The translations under genes and the position numbers were made by a program. From assembly GCF_002250565.1 (NCBI RefSeq), contig NZ_NMVJ01000010.1:124001-188000 (forward strand): a stretch of 64,000 bases of DNA, written 5' to 3'. Below are positions 46,090 to 54,630 of this stretch, piece after piece. The notes under the pieces were generated by a model that was not told where the DNA came from, did not search any database, and was given only the letters and a program-made list of their open reading frames with translations. The DNA is from Parenemella sanctibonifatiensis (GTDB lineage: Bacteria > Actinomycetota > Actinomycetes > Propionibacteriales > Propionibacteriaceae). Within the stretch, counting starts at the first letter, position 1; each line of letters begins with the position of its first letter.

Positions 46090-46851
46090 TCACCCACGCT
46101 TGCGGACCGCGTGCTCGTAGATCGATCGGCCGGCGTCGATGCCTCGTTGCTGATACTTGGTTACCGGTCGCCCCAAGACGCCCGAGGGCACCGCGGTTGG
46201 GATGAACCAGGGCGCCTGTTGGAGCACCTCCGCGATCTGCTCGGAATAGTCGGCCCAGTCGGTCGCGATCCACCACAGTCCATCGGGCTGCAGGCGGCTG
46301 GCGACCAGTTCGGCGAAGTCAGGGCTGATGAGGCGGCGTTTGTTGTGGCGGCTCTTGTGCCACGGGTCGGGGAAGAAGGTCCACACCTGCGCCAGTGACT
46401 CGGGCGGCAGTAGCCGGTGCAGCGCCTCGACGGCATTGACCATTGCAACCCGGACGTTGCTGACGCCTTCGCGGCCGAACCGGCCCAGCGCACTGGCCAG
46501 CTGGGGGCGATAGACCTCCAGAGCGAGAAAGTTGAGCTCTGGCCGGGCCAGCGCCATGGCCGCCATCGCCTCGCCGTTGCCGGAGCCGATCTCGACCACC
46601 AACGGGCGGTCGGCCCGGTCCGCCCCGAAGATCTCGGCCAGGTCCCACGGGTGCGCGTCCTCGGCCACCGAGACCTCGCCCTCGCCGCGGGGCACGTCAA
46701 TGACCCAGTCGGCGTAGGTGGTCCACGCCTTCTCCTGGGAGGGGCTGAGGCGCTGGCTACGGCGTACGAAGGACACCACCTCGCGGTGGCCGGGCCGGAT
46801 GGTCAGCGGCGCGGGCGCGGGTGCGGGCAGGGGATCGGGCTGGTCGGACAT
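46090..46851 (-). CDS. trmB: tRNA (guanine-N7)-methyltransferase
   Basis: Makes m7G46 in tRNA. The 253-residue SAM enzyme shows VEIGSGNGEAMAAMA, FLALEVYRPQLA and the diagnostic FPDPWHKSRHNKRRL. ATG 46851 is chosen; CAGAAT seven bases before it fits a leaderless start, and the in-frame extension upstream is not homologous. It is co-directional with truA. Confidence 0.95.
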   Translation of the reverse strand: MSDQPDPLPAPAPAPLTIRPGHREVVSFVRRSQRLSPSQEKAWTTYADWVIDVPRGEGEVSVAEDAHPWDLAEIFGADRADRPLVVEIGSGNGEAMAAMALARPELNFLALEVYRPQLASALGRFGREGVSNVRVAMVNAVEALHRLLPPESLAQVWTFFPDPWHKSRHNKRRLISPDFAELVASRLQPDGLWWIATDWADYSEQIAEVLQQAPWFIPTAVPSGVLGRPVTKYQQRGIDAGRSIYEHAVRKRG

Positions 46852-47081
46852 CGGCTCGATTCTGTCAGACCGGCACGCCCAGGTGAGATTCACCTTGGTC
46901 AGCCGGTTTTCTTTCCGCCACGCCTGGTCATCCACGACGAAGAACCGGTCCCCGGTTCGTGGGCGATGTGATGGCGTACCGATGCCGGCCGCATCCTCGG
47001 CAAAGTCGGGTCGAGACTGGTCTGTGTGGTGGCTGGGCACCGGAGCAACCGGGCCGTCACGGAACGAGACCGACTGGCGTT

Positions 47082-47162
47082 CTCAATGCGCGGCTCCGCC
47101 GCGACGTTGGCCTCAATGCGCGGCTCCGCCGCGACGTTCTCAATGCGCGGCTCCGCCGCGAC
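47082..47162. repeat. Three tandem copies of a hairpin-forming repeat
   Basis: Copies start at 47082, 47112 and 47139 (steps of 30 and 27). Each carries CTCAATGCGCGGCTCC followed by GCCGCGACG, and each can fold as CGCGG-CTCCG-CCGCG. They are almost identical, so they spread recently or are maintained. Confidence 0.85.
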
Positions 47163-47200
47163 GGCCGAGACGGCACATCGCCATGGTGCACGGGCCGGAT

Positions 47201-47229
47201 TTGGTCGCTCGGGCTGGGTGCCGTAGCAT
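47201..47229 (+). promoter_or_regulatory. Candidate rplM-rpsI promoter
   Basis: TTGGTC (47201-47206), a 17-bp spacer and TAGCAT (47224-47229), about 190 bases before rplM. Confidence 0.6.
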
Positions 47230-47426
47230 CTGTCGCTGTTGCGTCTGATCGCAAACGGGAGTCAGGACTCACCCGCGAGTCCCTCCGTCTGTCCGCAGCT
47301 CAAGGCTTGTCCGGGAGTGATGCGAGGAGCGGGTGCTGCAGAGCGCCGATCCTTGTGCGGAGACGGCCCGACGATCACCTGCAGTGCCCGAATCAGACCG
47401 AGATTCCCTGACCGAGAGAAGATCGC

Positions 47427-47870
47427 GTGTCCACCTACAGCCCCAAGCAGGGCGAGATCACCCGTGAATGGCATGTCATTGATGCCGAGGACATTGTCCT
47501 GGGTCGCCTCGCCGTGACCGCCGCCACTTTGCTGCGCGGCAAGCACAAGCCCACCTTCGCCCCCCACATCGACGTCGGTGACTTCGTTATCGTCATCAAC
47601 GCCTCCAAGATTGCCCTCACCGGCAACAAGCGCACCGACAAGATGGCCTACCGCCACTCCGGTCGTCCGGGCGGCCTCAAGTCCGTGTCGTACGGTGAGC
47701 TGCTGGAGAAGAACCCCCGCAAGGCCGTTGAGCGCGCCGTCTGGGGCATGCTGCCCAAGAACCGCCTCAGCCGCCAGCTCATCACCAAGCTGAAGGTGTA
47801 CGACGGTGCCGAGCACCCGCACGCCGCGCAGAAGCCCCAGCCCTACGAGATCACGCAGGTCGCCCAGTGA
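47427..47870 (+). CDS. rplM: 50S ribosomal protein L13
   Basis: L13 is an early 50S assembly protein. The 147-residue product (GTG start, [19 protein letters not shown]) has [30 protein letters not shown] and [13 protein letters not shown] signatures. GAGAGAAGA precedes the GTG. Its stop overlaps rpsI by four bases. Confidence 0.98.
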   Translation: MSTYSPKQGEITREWHVIDAEDIVLGRLAVTAATLLRGKHKPTFAPHIDVGDFVIVINASKIALTGNKRTDKMAYRHSGRPGGLKSVSYGELLEKNPRKAVERAVWGMLPKNRLSRQLITKLKVYDGAEHPHAAQKPQPYEITQVAQ

Positions 47871-48409
47871 ACACCGAAGCCGAGGTTGAAGTGACCGACA
47901 CCACCGTCGAAGAGACCACCGAGACGTCCGCGTTCACCGAGGGTGACCGCGAGATCGCCTACCGCTCCGAGAGCGAAGGCCAGCCCGGTCAGGCCGCGGA
48001 GTCCGAGCGTCCTGCCGTCATCGCGCCGGGTCAGGCCGTGGGCCGCCGCAAGCAGGCCATCGCCCGCGTACGCCTGGTGCCCGGCACCGGCCAGTTCACG
48101 ATCAACGGTCGTGACCTGGAGACCTTCTTCCCGAACAAGATCCACCAGCAGCTGGTGACCGAGGTCTTTGACACTGCCGCTGTTGCCGGCGCGTACGACG
48201 TCATCGCCCGCATCGCCGGTGGTGGCGTTTCCGGTCAGGCCGGTGCGCTGCGGCTTGGTGTTGCTCGCGCCCTGAACGCGATCGACGCCGAGGCCAGCCG
48301 TCCTGCCCTGAAGAAGGCTGGCATGCTGAGCCGTGACGCTCGTGTCAAGGAACGCAAGAAGGCCGGTCTGAAGAAGGCGCGTAAGGCGCCGCAGTACTCC
48401 AAGCGCTGA
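47867..48409 (+). CDS. rpsI: 30S ribosomal protein S9
   Basis: S9's C-terminal tail touches P-site tRNA. The 180-residue protein has a 55-residue acidic N-terminal extension usual in actinobacteria, then [17 protein letters not shown] and [19 protein letters not shown], ending [11 protein letters not shown]. The GTG start overlaps the rplM stop. Confidence 0.98.
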   Translation: MNTEAEVEVTDTTVEETTETSAFTEGDREIAYRSESEGQPGQAAESERPAVIAPGQAVGRRKQAIARVRLVPGTGQFTINGRDLETFFPNKIHQQLVTEVFDTAAVAGAYDVIARIAGGGVSGQAGALRLGVARALNAIDAEASRPALKKAGMLSRDARVKERKKAGLKKARKAPQYSKR

Positions 48410-48425
48410 GAAGGGTGGGCTGAGG

Positions 48426-49790
48426 ATGGCTCGTCTGTTCGGTACGGACGGCGTCCGAGGGCGCGCCAACTCTGCGGATCTGTCCGCGGAGATGGCGATG
48501 GCCTTGGCAGTCGCCTCAGCCCACGTGCTTGGCGAGGCCGGTCAACTCGACGGACGTCCCACCGCCTTGGTGGGACGCGACCCGCGGATCTCGGGAGAGT
48601 TCCTCGAGTCGGCCGTCGTGGCCGGCCTTGCCAGCGCTGGCGTGGATGTGGTCCGGATCGGCATCGTGCCGACTCCTGGGCTGGCGTACCTCACCGGCGC
48701 CTTGGATGCCGACTTCGCCGTGATGTTGTCGGCCAGCCACAACCCGATGCCCGACAACGGCATCAAGATCTTCAGCCGGGGCGGCGTGAAACTCGACGAC
48801 GCCCTGGAAGATGCGATCGAAGCCCGACTCGACGTGGAGTGGGATCGCCCGCAGGGCGCCCAGGTCGGTCGCGTCAGCGATGCCCCCGGCGCCGTCGAAC
48901 AGTACGTCGCGCACCTGGTCAGCTCGCTCGGCAGCGACAGTGACGACTCCGTCAGCCTCAACGGCATCAGCGTCGTGGTCGACGCCGCCAACGGTGCGGC
49001 CTACCGGACCGCCGTCGAGGCCTTCTCCGCCCAGGGTGCGGAGGTGTTGCCGATCAACGCGACCCCGGACGGCCTCAACATCAACGAACACTGCGGCTCC
49101 ACCCATCCCGAGGAGTTGCAGCGCGCCGTCGTCGACAACCGCGCCGATCTCGGCATCGCCCTCGATGGCGATGCCGACCGTTGTCTGGCCGTGGACCACG
49201 AGGGCAACCTCATCGACGGCGACCAGATCCTGGCCGTGCTGGCGCTCGGCATGAAGGAACGCGGTCGGCTGGTCCGCGACACCGTGGTCGCGACCGTGAT
49301 GTCCAACCTCGGATTCGTCCAGGCGATGCGCGCCCATGGCCTGCGTGTCGAACAGACCAAGGTCGGCGACCGCTACGTGTTGGAGGCGATGAACGCCGAG
49401 GGCTACACGCTGGGCGGTGAGCAGTCCGGACACGTGGTGATGTCGGAGTTCGCGACCACCGGCGACGGTGTCCTCACCGGCCTGCACCTGATGGCGCGGA
49501 TTGCGCAGACCAAGTCGCCGCTCAAGGAACTTGCCAGCGTGATGACGCGGCTCCCGCAGGTCCTCATCAACGTCCCCGGCGTCGACAAGACTCGGGTCAA
49601 CATCGATCCCGGCGTGCTCGCGGCCGTCCGCGGAGCAGCCGAGGCCCTCAGCGAGACGGGCCGGGTGCTGCTGCGGCCTTCCGGCACCGAGCCGCTGGTC
49701 CGCGTGATGGTCGAGGCGCCCACCGACGCCGAGGCCCGACGGCACGCCGAGGACCTGGCCGCGGTGGTGCGCGAACGACTCAGCCTCTGA
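48426..49790 (+). CDS. glmM: Phosphoglucosamine mutase
   Basis: Converts glucosamine-6-phosphate to glucosamine-1-phosphate for UDP-GlcNAc and peptidoglycan. The 454-residue enzyme has ARLFGTDGVRG, the phosphoserine loop SASHNPMPDNGIK near residue 102, the metal loop ALDGDADRCLAV and GGEQSGHVV, and the phosphate-binding RPSGTEPLVRVMVE. GAGG precedes ATG 48426, 16 bases after rpsI. With glmS further on it gives two successive steps of the same pathway. Confidence 0.97.
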   Translation: MARLFGTDGVRGRANSADLSAEMAMALAVASAHVLGEAGQLDGRPTALVGRDPRISGEFLESAVVAGLASAGVDVVRIGIVPTPGLAYLTGALDADFAVMLSASHNPMPDNGIKIFSRGGVKLDDALEDAIEARLDVEWDRPQGAQVGRVSDAPGAVEQYVAHLVSSLGSDSDDSVSLNGISVVVDAANGAAYRTAVEAFSAQGAEVLPINATPDGLNINEHCGSTHPEELQRAVVDNRADLGIALDGDADRCLAVDHEGNLIDGDQILAVLALGMKERGRLVRDTVVATVMSNLGFVQAMRAHGLRVEQTKVGDRYVLEAMNAEGYTLGGEQSGHVVMSEFATTGDGVLTGLHLMARIAQTKSPLKELASVMTRLPQVLINVPGVDKTRVNIDPGVLAAVRGAAEALSETGRVLLRPSGTEPLVRVMVEAPTDAEARRHAEDLAAVVRERLSL

Positions 49791-49818
49791 GACGCACGCT
49801 CACCGCTGACCTGCGACC

Positions 49819-52800
49819 TCAGGCCTCCAGCGTGTGCACCTCGCCGTTGGCCAGCACGACCCGTGGGTTCTCACCGCCGGTGACACCGGCCACCAGCGCC
49901 TCGAACCGCCACTGGTCCACCACGGCGCCGTCGATGCCGAGCTTGGCCACCGACCCGTTGTCCAGGCCGACCAGGTAACCATCGCCCAACCCGGCCAGGT
50001 GCAGCACCCGGTCCTCCAGCGAGGTCGTGAAGCGACGCTCGCCGGTCGACGTCAGTGACACCACGTCGAAGCCGGCCGTGCCGGCCAGCACCTCCGAGCC
50101 GACGGACTCGTGGAAGGTGCCGGTCTCCAGCGCCAGGATCGCGCCGCTCAGTCGGGCATTCCAGCCGGCAGTGCCGGCCGGACGGGTGTATTCGAAGGCC
50201 TGCACCTCGCTCTGCTTGGTGCCGTACACGGTCAGCGGCAGCCCTTCGGCGCGATCCAGGATCCGCACGTGGCTGTATCCGGGGCCGCCCTCGCGGCCAC
50301 CGCGAGTCACGGTCTGGTTCTTGACGAAGGTGGCGTAGAAGTACTCCAGCGCGATCGCGCCCTCGTCCTTGCCGTCACCGTCGAGGTCACCCCAGGCCTG
50401 GCCGTCGACGCCGTAGAAGTAGCAGAGATCCTCCCACTGCTGGGCGCCGGTGAGGTCCAGCTCATAGATCCAGCGGAACATCGAACCGACCATGATCACC
50501 GGGTCGGCGTCGCGGCCATTCGTCCACGCCAGCCGGACATTGGTGGCGCCGGTGCGGTTGCCCTTGCGCTCCCGACGGGCGGCATCGTTGGGCAGCGTGG
50601 TCCGGAACCGGTCGGCGCCGGCGCCGTCGAGCGCAACCACCTGGAAGTCCTCGGTGCAGATCAGCACCCACAACTCGTCATCGATCGACTGTGCGGTGAT
50701 CTCGTTGATCCGGCTGCCGACGTCGACCTGCCAGTCAATCGCGCCGGCCGCGTCGAAGGCGGTCACCGCCCCTGTCGTCATGCCGACGATGGTGAGGCTG
50801 TCGGTGCTGGCCGTGGCGCAGACCTCACCGGTCGCGGCGGCCAGCTTGACCCAGCCGGCCGTGCCGGGCTGCGGCGTCGGAGCCGGTGCCGGCACCGAAC
50901 TGCGTCGGGTCAACTCATGCATCGCGGCACGCCGGTGCCCGGCGGTCCACCGGGCCGGGCCCTGGTCGATCGGATCGGGCCGGATGATGGTGCCGTTCTC
51001 GTCGTACGCTGCCCGGTCCCGCAGCAGCGGCCACGCCGTCCAGGTGTCCTCGGTCAGGGTCAGCAGGACCGGTTCGTCGAAGGTCAGGGCCAGCTCGCCG
51101 ATCCGGACGTCGGTGACCCCGCCCAACAGCGCCCGGCCGTCGCTGACCAGGTGCACCGCGCCGTCAGCGCGGATGGTGCCGGCCTGCAGCGCGCCGCGTA
51201 CGGCCACCCAGGTGGTGTCCCCGTCGACGATGCTGAACCGGTTCTCGGCGGTACGTTCGGCGCCGGTCAGTGCCGACGGTGCCCCGACGGTGATGAGATT
51301 CGCCAGGCTGACGACGTCACCGGCCGCCCGTGGCGTACGCGGGTGGACCTGGTTGAGCACCGTCTCCTGGTCGGCGTACGGATAGGGAGTCTCGCCCTTG
51401 AAGTACTTCTGGAAGTGGCCATGTCGGTCGTAGCTGCGCAGTGAGGTGTCATCCAGACTGCGGATCGCCATGGTGCGACCCTGCTGGGTGGCGGTGAAGT
51501 CACGGCTCTCGATGGCCGGCGTGCCCAGCGTCTGCCACAGGTTGCGGACCACGAACTCGCCGTCCTCGAGCACCTCGAGGTCGTCCAGCACGAGATGGAA
51601 GTTGCCGGATTCGGTGGTGAGGATGGTGCGGGTCCAGTCGACACCGTTGGATTGCGGCAGCACCGAGCGGCTGATCGCGAAGCCGTCCACGTCGGCGGCC
51701 CAGTCGAGCCGTGCCAGCGGCCCGCGTTCGGCGTGGACGCCGTCCTTGGCCACCAGCACCCCGGACTGGGACTCGGGGGCGTTCTCGATGTAGTCACGTT
51801 CGGTCAGGAAGAGTCGGCCACCCGAGGTCAGGTTGAGGATCGCGTTGGCGTCCTGATGGCCGTGCCGGCCAGTGCCGAAACCGTCGACGATCAGCCAGCT
51901 GTCCTCGACGTCGTAGCCGGAGCGGAAGGCGAGCTTGTGGAAGGTCTCCTCCAGTGCGACCGGGGTCGGTGTCTGCGCGACTGTGTCCTCGTAGAGGCCC
52001 TCGTCGATGGCGACGGCCCGGACGGTCGGGTAGAGGTCGGGGTCGAAGTCGGGCTCATCGGCCGAGACCACCTGGTAGCGGTGCCAGGGTACGTCCAAGT
52101 CGCTCATCCGCTGTTCCAGCGGGCTGTCCAGGGTCAGCTGCAGCATGTGGCGATAGACGGGGTCGGCGTAGAGCCAGCTGGCGGCGTACAGCACTTGGGA
52201 GTGGCCCCAGCTGAACGGGCCGCTGTAGCCGAACGGGTAGCAGTCGCCGCCGCCGGCCATGGTGCCGAGGTTGTCGATCATCAGCACGTGCAGGTCTGCG
52301 CTGGGGCGGACGGTCCGGTTGAGATAGTCCCGTTGGCCGACCAGCAGGCCATAGTCGATGAAGGCCATCGGCAGGTGCATCAGATAGTCCGAGCCCTCGT
52401 CCAGGCTGATGGTGGCCGTGTTGCCCTCGAAGATCCGCGCGGCGATGGGCAGCCACTCGGCAGCCTCGGGTACGCCGCGGGTCTCGAAGTACTGCGCCGC
52501 CGCGGCCAGCGACAACGCCGGGAAGATCTGGTGATTCCAACGTGGGCCGCGATCGGGGGCGGAGTGCAGGTAGGGGTCCAGGGCATTGCGCTTGTAGAGG
52601 TGGATCAGCGTCTGGTGGATGCGTTCCTTGTTGGCGTCACTGACCGCGTCGCTGGTGGCCAGCACCCGCCAGCCGCCCAGCAGTTCCTCTCCGAAGGTCC
52701 ACATGTTCACGCCGAAGGACAACAACTCACCGGCGGCATCGGCGTGGGCCTCGACGAACTCGGTCCAGCCCAGCAGAGCCCGGGCGGCCAACCGGGCGAA

Positions 52801-53505
52801 CGCCGGGCTCGGGTCGACCATGAAGTACTTCAGATTGACCGCGGCACCGCTGAGCACCGGCAACACCAGTCGCGCGTTGGCCTCGGTCGCCGCGGGGTCG
52901 AGCTTGCTGATCCGTGACTCGATGTCGGCCATCGCGGTCGCCTCGTAGGCGGAGTCGATGACGCCGTCGTTGGGCAGCCGGAGCCGGGTCTCGGGATCGA
53001 GTTCGGCCTGATGGATCCACGGCAGGGTGCCCTCGGCCAGCTGCGGCAGCAGCGCCTGTACGCCCGCGGCCACCCCTTCCTCGGTGGAGGCGCCGACCAC
53101 GATCGTGGTGTTGTCGCCACCGAAGGGGGCATCGACCGAGTGCAGCGACCAGCCGGTGGGGCCGGGGCACAGCGAATCGGCGACGCTGAGCCACAGGCCG
53201 TAGAGGCGCGCCACGTGGAGGTTGTTGCCGAGGTGACCCAGCAGGATCCGGTCGTCCTGCCAACCGTCAGCGAAGCCAGCCTCATCGGGCTCGGTGACGG
53301 TGGCGCTCGCGCCGGCAGCGGTGAGGGCCTCGGCGACCTGATCGGCGTACGACTTCCAGTCAGCCGGGGCGACGACGGTCACCGATCCGGCGGCCTGATG
53401 CGGCTGGGGCGTTGCTGACCACGACGGTCGGGCAATCTGGGACAACGTGAGACCTCCTGCGGCGGCAGCGCTGCTGGCAAGGACGGTGCGACGACTGGGC
53501 ATCAT
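49819..53505 (-). CDS. Giant secreted heparinase II/III-like protein with a C-terminal propeller
   Basis: A 1,228-residue Tat-exported protein ([15 protein letters not shown] signal). Residues 150-480 look like an (alpha/alpha)-toroid as in polysaccharide lyases. GTGRHGHQDANAILNLTS near 540 and LFLTERDYIENAP are the heparinase II/III-type beta domain. After a Pro-rich linker near 920 the last 300 residues resemble a beta-propeller (repeated strands such as LWVLICTEDFQVVALDGAG and a calcium-loop-like GDLDGDGKDEG near 1038). It probably binds or cuts an acidic polysaccharide; catalytic residues could not be fixed. Confidence 0.78.
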   Translation of the reverse strand: MMPSRRTVLASSAAAAGGLTLSQIARPSWSATPQPHQAAGSVTVVAPADWKSYADQVAEALTAAGASATVTEPDEAGFADGWQDDRILLGHLGNNLHVARLYGLWLSVADSLCPGPTGWSLHSVDAPFGGDNTTIVVGASTEEGVAAGVQALLPQLAEGTLPWIHQAELDPETRLRLPNDGVIDSAYEATAMADIESRISKLDPAATEANARLVLPVLSGAAVNLKYFMVDPSPAFARLAARALLGWTEFVEAHADAAGELLSFGVNMWTFGEELLGGWRVLATSDAVSDANKERIHQTLIHLYKRNALDPYLHSAPDRGPRWNHQIFPALSLAAAAQYFETRGVPEAAEWLPIAARIFEGNTATISLDEGSDYLMHLPMAFIDYGLLVGQRDYLNRTVRPSADLHVLMIDNLGTMAGGGDCYPFGYSGPFSWGHSQVLYAASWLYADPVYRHMLQLTLDSPLEQRMSDLDVPWHRYQVVSADEPDFDPDLYPTVRAVAIDEGLYEDTVAQTPTPVALEETFHKLAFRSGYDVEDSWLIVDGFGTGRHGHQDANAILNLTSGGRLFLTERDYIENAPESQSGVLVAKDGVHAERGPLARLDWAADVDGFAISRSVLPQSNGVDWTRTILTTESGNFHLVLDDLEVLEDGEFVVRNLWQTLGTPAIESRDFTATQQGRTMAIRSLDDTSLRSYDRHGHFQKYFKGETPYPYADQETVLNQVHPRTPRAAGDVVSLANLITVGAPSALTGAERTAENRFSIVDGDTTWVAVRGALQAGTIRADGAVHLVSDGRALLGGVTDVRIGELALTFDEPVLLTLTEDTWTAWPLLRDRAAYDENGTIIRPDPIDQGPARWTAGHRRAAMHELTRRSSVPAPAPTPQPGTAGWVKLAAATGEVCATASTDSLTIVGMTTGAVTAFDAAGAIDWQVDVGSRINEITAQSIDDELWVLICTEDFQVVALDGAGADRFRTTLPNDAARRERKGNRTGATNVRLAWTNGRDADPVIMVGSMFRWIYELDLTGAQQWEDLCYFYGVDGQAWGDLDGDGKDEGAIALEYFYATFVKNQTVTRGGREGGPGYSHVRILDRAEGLPLTVYGTKQSEVQAFEYTRPAGTAGWNARLSGAILALETGTFHESVGSEVLAGTAGFDVVSLTSTGERRFTTSLEDRVLHLAGLGDGYLVGLDNGSVAKLGIDGAVVDQWRFEALVAGVTGGENPRVVLANGEVHTLEA

Positions 53506-53625
53506 TGCTCCTGGGGTTGGCGGCGCCGTAGCCGCCAGATAGGGTTGCTTCCAGCCTTGTCCAGCTTGTGGAGTCTGTCAAGGTGCCAGCGTCCGGCGCC
53601 GCCCCGGCGAGGTGATCCGTCCGGC

Positions 53626-54573
53626 TCAGACCTTGCGGATCCGTACCCAGTCGATCTGGTGGTCGCCCGACTTGCGCAGGATCGCGGTGGCGCGGCCTCG
53701 GGTGGGGCGGATGTTGAGCTCCAGGTTGGGGCCGTTGATGGTGTCCCAGATCTCGCTGGCGCGCTCGATCGCCTCGGGTACGGTGAGGCTGCCGTACCGG
53801 GTGAAGTAGGAGCGGGGGTCGCGGAAGGCGGTCTCGCGCAGGTGCAGGAATCGTGTGATGTACCAGGACCGGATGTCCTCGTCGGCGGCGTCGACATAGA
53901 CGGTGAAGTCGAAGAAGTCGCTCAGCGCCAGGCCGGTGGTGCCGTCGGCACGCTGTCGGGCCGGCTGCAGGACGTTCAGTCCCTCCACGATCAGGATGTC
54001 GGGCTGGCGTACCTCGTTGAAGGCGCCGGGGACGATGTCATAGCCGAGGTGGTCATAGACCGGGGCTCGGACCACCGGAGCGCCGGACTTGACGTCCATG
54101 ACGAAGCTCAACAGAGCGCGTCGGTCGTAGCTCTCTGGGAATCCCTTGCGCTCCATCAGCCCGCGCCGCTTGAGCTCGTCATTGGGGAAGAGGAACCCGT
54201 CGGTGGTCACCAATTCGACCTTGGGATGCTCGGGCCAACGCGACAGCAGCGCCGTCAGCAGCCGGGAGGTGGTCGACTTGCCGACCGCGACCGACCCCGC
54301 GACACCGATCACGAAGGGGGTGCGTCGCACCGACAGCCCCAGGAACTCGTTGGTCGCCTCGAAGAGTTCGCCGGTGTGGTGGACGTACTTGTTGAGCAGC
54401 CCGGTCAGTGGCAGATAGACCTCGGCGACCTCGGGCAGGTTGATCGGGTCGCCGGTGGAACGCAACTTTTCCACGGTGGGCTGGTCCACCGTGATGGGCA
54501 GATTGCCCGCCAGTTCGGCCCAGTCCTGTCGGGACCGTTGAATGTAGGGGCCGCCGTTCCGCTCCGTCGCCAC
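53626..54573 (-). CDS. coaA: Pantothenate kinase, type I
   Basis: Catalyses the first, regulated step of CoA synthesis. The 315-residue protein has the P-loop [15 protein letters not shown] near residue 92, [13 protein letters not shown] and [18 protein letters not shown]. It starts with GTG 54573; TAGGGT (plus 54580-54585) ends six bases before it, so it is likely leaderless. It is divergent from glmS across 57 bp. Confidence 0.96.
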   Translation of the reverse strand: MATERNGGPYIQRSRQDWAELAGNLPITVDQPTVEKLRSTGDPINLPEVAEVYLPLTGLLNKYVHHTGELFEATNEFLGLSVRRTPFVIGVAGSVAVGKSTTSRLLTALLSRWPEHPKVELVTTDGFLFPNDELKRRGLMERKGFPESYDRRALLSFVMDVKSGAPVVRAPVYDHLGYDIVPGAFNEVRQPDILIVEGLNVLQPARQRADGTTGLALSDFFDFTVYVDAADEDIRSWYITRFLHLRETAFRDPRSYFTRYGSLTVPEAIERASEIWDTINGPNLELNIRPTRGRATAILRKSGDHQIDWVRIRKV

Positions 54574-54579
54574 CGCTCA

Positions 54580-54624
54580 ACCCTAATGTCTTTTCTGGTC
54601 GGAGATGGTGCGAGGCCGTAGTCT
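54580..54624. promoter_or_regulatory. Divergent leaderless -10 boxes of coaA and glmS
   Basis: TAGGGT on the minus strand (54580-54585) serves coaA and TAGTCT on the plus strand (54619-54624) serves glmS. Each ends six bases before a GTG start codon. The two promoters must share or overlap their -35 regions. Confidence 0.6.
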
Positions 54625-54630
54625 GACCGC

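Larger units (their letters stand above)
46852..47426. other. Long intergenic region: triple repeat and rplM promoter/leader
   Basis: A 575-bp gap between divergent trmB and rplM. It contains a three-copy repeat (47082-47162), a promoter (47201-47229) and an rplM leader of about 190 nt. Open frames across it look like chance products of GC-rich repeats. Nothing else is supported. Confidence 0.7.

Noticed and set aside
47082-47162. CRISPR array
   Set aside because: Only three copies, no real spacers (0-3 bases between units) and no cas genes.
46959-47411. Open frame between trmB and rplM as a gene
   Set aside because: It runs through the tandem repeats and the rplM promoter, has no ribosome-binding site and no recognisable domain.
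54574-54630. glmS ribozyme upstream of glmS
   Set aside because: Only 57 bases separate glmS from coaA and the transcript appears leaderless.
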